Source of the DNA: an uncultured Lachnospiraceae bacterium
GTDB taxonomy: Bacteria; Bacillota; Clostridia; Lachnospirales; Lachnospiraceae
DNA length: 64,000 bases
NCBI GenBank assembly: GCA_900539715.1
Contig: UQDA01000013.1
Span: forward strand, 15,933-79,932
Reading direction: 5' to 3'
The position numbers were made by a program, and so were the translations under genes. The notes beneath the pieces were generated by a model. The model ran no database searches, had not been told where the DNA came from, and saw only the letters and a list, made by a program, of their open reading frames with translations. Below are positions 59,806 to 64,000 of the stretch, in pieces (position 1 is the stretch's first letter; the number at the start of each line of letters is the position of its first letter).

Positions 59806-61218
59806 TTATTCTTCCAACTGGTCTATCGCACGCTGGGACTGCTTTGCTTTTTCCGTATCCGGAAAAAGTTCTATTACCTTCTCATAAGTCTCCTGCGCCT
59901 GACGCTTATTGCCGTTGTCCCGATATGCATTCGCAAGAGCATACAGTGCTTCGCTGTTTTCCTCATCATAGGAAACCGCCTTCGTCAGATTCTCGATGGC
60001 AGTCTCATAATCCCGCGCCTTGTATGCTTTATAACCTGTTTCATAATAAGAAGATGCCAGGTCGGTCCCCGTCTCCTCCAACAGCTGCATATAAAGCTTC
60101 TTTGCCGCTTCTGCAGTATCCGTGCTCTCCATCGTATCCCGGTCTATCTTGTCCACCGCCTCTGAAAGAGCAGCCGTATCGTTAGGTTTTGTCATATAAA
60201 GATATGCTGCATTCAGAAGTGCCTCCATCATTCCAATACCGCCGTCTACTCCGGTCAGTTTTTCATTCTGGGTCTTCAGTTCTTTATTCTGAGCTGTCAG
60301 AGTCTCTACCTGCTGCGTCAGGCTCACGATATCGGTGCTCTTTTTATCGGATTCTTCGCCTACTGCCGTCAGTTTACTGTTCAGCTCCTTCTGTGCCAGA
60401 GATACCCTGCCCGGTAAGATAAGGAACCACGAAACGGCTACTCCTACGGCCAGACCGCCCAATATTCCCCAAAGCCATCCGATGTTTTTCTTCGGCTCCA
60501 TCATATGCCCGACCGGCTGAATGATAGTCTCATTTCCGCTCTGATATTTTATCACATCGTCCGCACGGGAAGCTCTGCGCGCCTTTCCTCCATCGTCTTC
60601 AGCCTTCTGAGCTGTCTCGACTTCTTTCATATACCGAAGAGCTGTCGTATTCGCACGGTCAATACGCAGACAGCGGTTTAACTCCTTGCGGGCCTTTTCC
60701 CACTCTTTCATGTCCATATATAAAAGAGCCAGCAGCAAATGCCCCTGCACAAAGTTCGGATGATCTGAAAGTACCTTTTTTAACTGGATGCGCGCCAGGT
60801 CCTTACTATCCTGATAGCAATAAGAGAGCGCCTGATTGTATTTCCTGCTCATCTGGGTAAAGGACTCCAGCTGCGACGGGCTCTTTTGAACAGCATCTAT
60901 GTAGTCGTCCGCAATATTTTTTTCCGGACGAAGGTTTTTACTGATTACCCATTCAGAAAGCGCCGGAACGACTTCTCCCATTTCAAAATACACAAGCCCT
61001 AAAAGGTTTCTTGCATCAATATGGTATTTATTTACCTTGAGCGCCAGCTTCAGACTGTCCAGCGCCCCGGAAAGGTCACGCACGCATGCTCTCTCCAGTC
61101 CTTCATTATAATAATAATTTGAAAAGCTCATCAGCTTTTTGTATCGTTCAACATCTGTCCCACAGTTCGTGCAGAAGTTTTTCTCCGTCAGATCTGCGCC
61201 ACAATTATAGCACTGCAT
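59806..61218 (-). CDS. Zinc-ribbon, TPR and coiled-coil membrane protein
   Basis: A 470-residue protein. A zinc ribbon starts it (CYNCGADLTEKNFCTNCGTD). Residues about 35-205 are TPR-like repeats (RDLSGALDSLKLALKVNKY; DARNLLGLVYFEMGEVVPAL; VQGHLLLALLYMDMKEWEKA). A membrane segment lies near 250-272 (LWGILGGLAVGVAVSWFLIL). A coiled coil follows at about 278-325 (LTQQVETLTAQNKELKTQNE). The outer part, about 375-470, holds further TPRs (SYYETGYKAYKARDYETAIE; ALYALANAYRDNGNKRQA). The topology puts TPRs on both sides of the membrane. The function is unknown. It is preceded by a 57-codon gene and followed by a terminator. Confidence 0.75.
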   Translation of the reverse strand: MQCYNCGADLTEKNFCTNCGTDVERYKKLMSFSNYYYNEGLERACVRDLSGALDSLKLALKVNKYHIDARNLLGLVYFEMGEVVPALSEWVISKNLRPEKNIADDYIDAVQKSPSQLESFTQMSRKYNQALSYCYQDSKDLARIQLKKVLSDHPNFVQGHLLLALLYMDMKEWEKARKELNRCLRIDRANTTALRYMKEVETAQKAEDDGGKARRASRADDVIKYQSGNETIIQPVGHMMEPKKNIGWLWGILGGLAVGVAVSWFLILPGRVSLAQKELNSKLTAVGEESDKKSTDIVSLTQQVETLTAQNKELKTQNEKLTGVDGGIGMMEALLNAAYLYMTKPNDTAALSEAVDKIDRDTMESTDTAEAAKKLYMQLLEETGTDLASSYYETGYKAYKARDYETAIENLTKAVSYDEENSEALYALANAYRDNGNKRQAQETYEKVIELFPDTEKAKQSQRAIDQLEE

Positions 61219-61230
61219 AACTTCACCCCT

Positions 61231-61404
61231 TTATTCTTCGTGTTCGGTCTTGTCGCTGTTTTTTAATTCTTCTTCCTGCTCCTTGACCATTTCCACCAGA
61301 ATATCCGTGAAATCCGTTAAATTGTGGTTTATGATAACGTCCTCTGCCTCATCTATCTCAAGGCTGGGATGAAACTTTTTGAGTTCTTCTTCAAAATTGA
61401 TCAT
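61231..61404 (-). CDS. Small acidic protein of 57 residues
   Basis: A short gene of 57 codons with GGAGG 6 bases before its ATG and a good promoter (61487-61515) upstream. It begins MINFEEELKKFHPSLEIDEA and ends DKTEHEE. The product is soluble and strongly acidic with helical stretches. I do not recognise a family. It lies 12 bases upstream of the zinc-ribbon/TPR gene, which makes it the first gene of that operon. The tight spacing suggests a shared function. Confidence 0.7.
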   Translation of the reverse strand: MINFEEELKKFHPSLEIDEAEDVIINHNLTDFTDILVEMVKEQEEELKNSDKTEHEE

Positions 61405-61486
61405 GCGTATCCTCCATATCGCTCACAGCCTTGCGGCTGATGTTTCTTTCCTGTAACTTTTCATGTGGATTTTTCTTAATATCACT

Positions 61487-61515
61487 ATCATACGCAGACT
61501 ACGGCAAAAAATCAA
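61487..61515 (-). promoter_or_regulatory. Sigma-A promoter of the small acidic gene and TPR gene
   Basis: On the minus strand, TTGATT (61515-61510), a 17-base spacer and TATGAT (61492-61487), about 80 bases before the start at 61404. Confidence 0.78.
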
Positions 61516-61583
61516 TCGAATTTTTCCCTGAATTCAAAAAGTGGACTGTATTTTTCGACTTTTTATACCGGAAAAATATTCAA

Positions 61584-61622
61584 ACAGCCCGGAAGCGCTG
61601 TCAAAATGCGCCTCCGGGCTGT
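61584..61622 (-). terminator. Probable intrinsic terminator of valS
   Basis: ACAGCCCGGAAGCGC (61584-61598) pairs with GCGCCTCCGGGCTGT (61608-61622), with one mismatch. The T tract on the minus strand (TTTGAATATTTTT) is broken. It lies about 30 bases after the valS stop. Confidence 0.75.
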
Positions 61623-61652
61623 CCGTTTTCTCTACAGGAACTTTTCCTGTTC

Positions 61653-64000
61653 TTATTTCTTAAGCTGTCCCAGACGCTCCCGCACCTGTTCCATCATCTG
61701 CGTATATTTCTCAAGCTTTGCGCGCTCCTCTGCAACCTTGCTCTCCGGCGCCTTGCTCATAAACTTCTCGTTGTGCAGCATGCCGTTGACACGGGCAAGC
61801 TCGCCCTGCAGACGCTTCTCCTCTTTTTCCAGACGCTCGATTTCCTTATTCAAATCGACCAGCTCTGCAAAAGGGATGTACAGCGTTGCGTTCGGGATAA
61901 CAACGGAAACCGCATCGTCTGCAATGCCGTTTTTATCCGCCTGACATGTCACTTCGGAAGCTCCCGCCAGAGACGCAAAGAACAGGGTTCCTCTTTCAAA
62001 GGTATCCAGAATCTCCTGTCTGTCGCTGACTACAAATACATGGGCTTTCTTGGACGGCGGAACATTCATATCGCTGCGCACATTACGGATACCGCGCACT
62101 GCTTCCTTGATGATTTCCGTTTCATGCTCTTCCTGCTCAAAGCAGCGGCTTTCCTGATATACCGGCCAGGAGGATATCATGATGGATTCCTCTTCAGACT
62201 GCAGCGTGCAGAAAATCTCTTCCGTAATGAAAGGCATATACGGATGAAGCAGCTTTAATGCATCGATCAGAACTGTCTTTAACGTCCACAGAGCCGCATT
62301 CTGGCTGTCCGCATCGTCTGTCGCATACAGGCGGGGCTTCACCATCTCAATGTACCAGTCGCAGAACTCATCCCAGATAAAGTCGTAAACCTTCTGTACT
62401 GCAACGCCCAGCTCGAAGTTTTCCATATTATCAGTCACTTCGCGCACCACGTTGTTTAACTTGGACAAAATCCACTTATCCGCAGGCTCCAGATGCTTAT
62501 CCGCATCTGCCGGTATTTCCTTACCATCCATATTCATCATAATGAAACGGGATGCGTTCCATACCTTATTTGCAAAGTTTCTGTTCGCCTCCACGCGCTC
62601 GATATAAAAACGCATATCGTTACCCGGAGCATTTCCTGTTATCAGCGTCAGGCGCAGCGCATCCGCACCGTACTTGTCGATGATTTCCAGCGGATCAATA
62701 CCGTTTCCTAAGGATTTACTCATCTTACGTCCCTGGGAATCGCGCACAAGTCCGTGGAATAAAACGGTCTTAAACGGCTTTTCTCCCATCTGCTCATATC
62801 CGGAGAATATCATACGGATAACCCAGAAGAAAATAATGTCATAACCGGTTACCAGCACATCCGTAGGATAGAAATATTCCAGCTCCTTTGTCTTTTCCGG
62901 CCATCCCAGCGTGGAAAAGGGCCACAGCGCAGAAGAAAACCATGTATCCAGAGTATCCGGGTCCTGCGTGAAATGCGTGCATCCGCACTTGGGGCATACG
63001 CCCGGCGTCTCACGGGCAACGACGGTCTCTCCGCACTCATCACAGTAATAAGCCGGAATCCGGTGTCCCCACCAGAGCTGTCTGGAAATACACCAGTCTT
63101 TGATATTATCCGTCCAGTTATAATAAATCTTCTCCATCCTTTCAGGGATAAGCTGGACTTCCTTATTCTGAACCGCTTCTACCGCAGGCTTTATGAGCTC
63201 GTCCATCTTCACAAACCACTGCTTCTTTATCATCGGCTCTATCGTCGTGCGGCAGCGGTCATGAATGCCTACATTATGGCTGTAATCCTCGATATAAACG
63301 AGAAGTCCCATCTCATCCAGCTCTTTTACGATAGCCTTTCTCGCCTCATAGCGGTCCATGCCCGCAAACTTGCCGCCGTTCTCATTGATGGTCGCATCAT
63401 CGTTTAAGATATTTATCTGCTCTAAGTTATGGCGTTTTCCTACCTCAAAGTCATTCGGGTCATGGGCGGGTGTTATCTTTACCACACCTGTACCAAACTC
63501 CATATCCACATAGGAATCCGCAACGACAGGAATTTCCCTGTTTACAATAGGAAGCAGCAGCTTTTTGCCTATCAGATCCTGATATCTTCCATCTTCAGGA
63601 TTTACGGCAACTGCGGTATCGCCCAGCATCGTTTCCGGCCTGGTCGTTGCAAATTCTACAAAACGGGTCGTGCTCACGCTGCCGTCCTCTTCTATCAGAG
63701 GATATTTAATGTGCCAGAAATGACCTGCCTGCTCCTCATATATGACCTCTGCATCAGAAATAGAAGTTTTACATACCGGACACCAGTTACCGATCCGGTT
63801 TCCTTTATAAATCCATCCTTTCTCATGCATCCGGCAAAATACTTCCGTAACCGCCTTATTGCTGCCCTCGTCCATCGTAAAACGGGTACGGTCCCAGTCA
63901 CAGGAGGAACCCAGCTTCTTTAACTGATTGATGATACGGCCGCCGAACTCGTCCTTCCACTCCCATGCGCGCTTTAAAAATCCATCCCGTCCCAGGTCGT
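61653..64000 (-). CDS. valS: Valine--tRNA ligase, C-terminal part (runs off the window)
   Basis: At least 782 residues of valyl-tRNA synthetase, open to the end of the window at its N-terminal side; the HIGH motif is outside. Present are the continuous segment GFLKRAWEWKDEFGGRII and SCDWDRTRFTMDEG (at 63876-64000), the zinc-type CPVCKT, the editing domain with FATTRPETMLGDTAVAV, CISRQLWWGHRIPAYYC, the KMSKS loop in GRKMSKSLGNGID, the anticodon-binding domain and the C-terminal coiled coil (ERAKLEKYTQMMEQVRERLG). The frame upstream of 63875 is open and coding, so the ATG there is internal. It charges tRNA-Val in the cytosol. A T-box, if present, would lie beyond the window. Confidence 0.96.
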   Translation of the reverse strand, partial: DLGRDGFLKRAWEWKDEFGGRIINQLKKLGSSCDWDRTRFTMDEGSNKAVTEVFCRMHEKGWIYKGNRIGNWCPVCKTSISDAEVIYEEQAGHFWHIKYPLIEEDGSVSTTRFVEFATTRPETMLGDTAVAVNPEDGRYQDLIGKKLLLPIVNREIPVVADSYVDMEFGTGVVKITPAHDPNDFEVGKRHNLEQINILNDDATINENGGKFAGMDRYEARKAIVKELDEMGLLVYIEDYSHNVGIHDRCRTTIEPMIKKQWFVKMDELIKPAVEAVQNKEVQLIPERMEKIYYNWTDNIKDWCISRQLWWGHRIPAYYCDECGETVVARETPGVCPKCGCTHFTQDPDTLDTWFSSALWPFSTLGWPEKTKELEYFYPTDVLVTGYDIIFFWVIRMIFSGYEQMGEKPFKTVLFHGLVRDSQGRKMSKSLGNGIDPLEIIDKYGADALRLTLITGNAPGNDMRFYIERVEANRNFANKVWNASRFIMMNMDGKEIPADADKHLEPADKWILSKLNNVVREVTDNMENFELGVAVQKVYDFIWDEFCDWYIEMVKPRLYATDDADSQNAALWTLKTVLIDALKLLHPYMPFITEEIFCTLQSEEESIMISSWPVYQESRCFEQEEHETEIIKEAVRGIRNVRSDMNVPPSKKAHVFVVSDRQEILDTFERGTLFFASLAGASEVTCQADKNGIADDAVSVVIPNATLYIPFAELVDLNKEIERLEKEEKRLQGELARVNGMLHNEKFMSKAPESKVAEERAKLEKYTQMMEQVRERLGQLKK

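Noticed and set aside
1..64000. tRNA, rRNA, insertion sequences, phage genes, integrases
   Set aside because: None was recognised on either strand while reading the window.

Overview
The window looks like chromosomal DNA from an anaerobic, endospore-forming Bacillota, most likely a Lachnospiraceae member close to Blautia/Ruminococcus. The family guess is inference. It rests on the sporulation genes (spoIIAA-spoIIAB-sigF, spoVAA/AB/AC), strong AGGAGG-type ribosome binding sites, an anaerobic cobalt-early corrin pathway, a CIRCE operator, a fused flavin reductase-rubredoxin, and a YtrA-type GntR/ABC operon. No tRNA, rRNA, transposase, integrase or CRISPR array was seen.

Layout. 0-7.5 kb: an EIIC_2/PfoR-like membrane protein convergent with niaR, a small membrane protein, a decayed iron-sulfur protein gene, then the glycolytic block gap-pgk-tpiA (minus strand) with 66-bp tandem repeats between pgk and tpiA, and a PHP histidinol phosphatase. 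7.5-13.3 kb: a three-gene minus-strand cluster encoding a giant beta-sandwich/helical-solenoid protein, a degenerate actin/Hsp70-fold protein and a small TPR protein; this is the best candidate for an undescribed system here. 13.3-18.2 kb: a repeat-rich spacer, a GntR-ABC operon, a SpoIID-like peptidoglycan-binding protein and a FUSC-type membrane protein. 18.2-25.7 kb: htpG with a CIRCE element, a PrsA-like lipoprotein, a MATE exporter, spoVAC and spoVAB, a VanZ-like protein and an InlB-repeat membrane protein. 25.8-36 kb: mglC-mglA-mglB and a sensor made of a membrane-anchored sugar-binding protein, a YesM-type kinase and an AraC-type response regulator. These lie between spoVAA and spoVAB, so the spoVA cluster is split by about 10 kb. 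A class B sortase follows.

36.2-57.2 kb: one co-oriented cobalamin operon of 22 genes on the minus strand. It opens with a promoter, a cobalamin riboswitch and an intrinsic terminator. Then come a lipoprotein form of the cobaltochelatase CbiK, a two-domain surface lipoprotein, a BtuF-BtuC-BtuD corrinoid importer, and nearly the whole route from cobalt-precorrin to cobalamin (cbiP, cobT, cobU, cobS, a second CobU-like gene, cobC, cbiB, cobD, cbiC, cbiD, cbiF, cbiG, cbiH, a cbiJ-cbiE-cbiT fusion, cbiA), ending with a cysteine-rich small protein and a terminator. CbiL, the uroporphyrinogen methyltransferase and the adenosyltransferase are not here. The block is visibly richer in A+T than the DNA around 8-20 kb.

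57.2-64 kb: a high-molecular-weight rubredoxin, the spoIIA operon, a zinc-ribbon/TPR membrane protein preceded by a 57-codon gene, and the C-terminal three quarters or so of valS running off the end.

Several families of short palindromic intergenic repeats recur across the window: a TATCCGATAGGAAA palindrome (three copies, always next to a terminator hairpin), a GCTCCGGCACAAA/AAAATAAGC element (two copies), a 50-bp direct repeat and a 66-bp triple tandem repeat. Domain and function calls come from motifs read by eye; none was checked by a database search.
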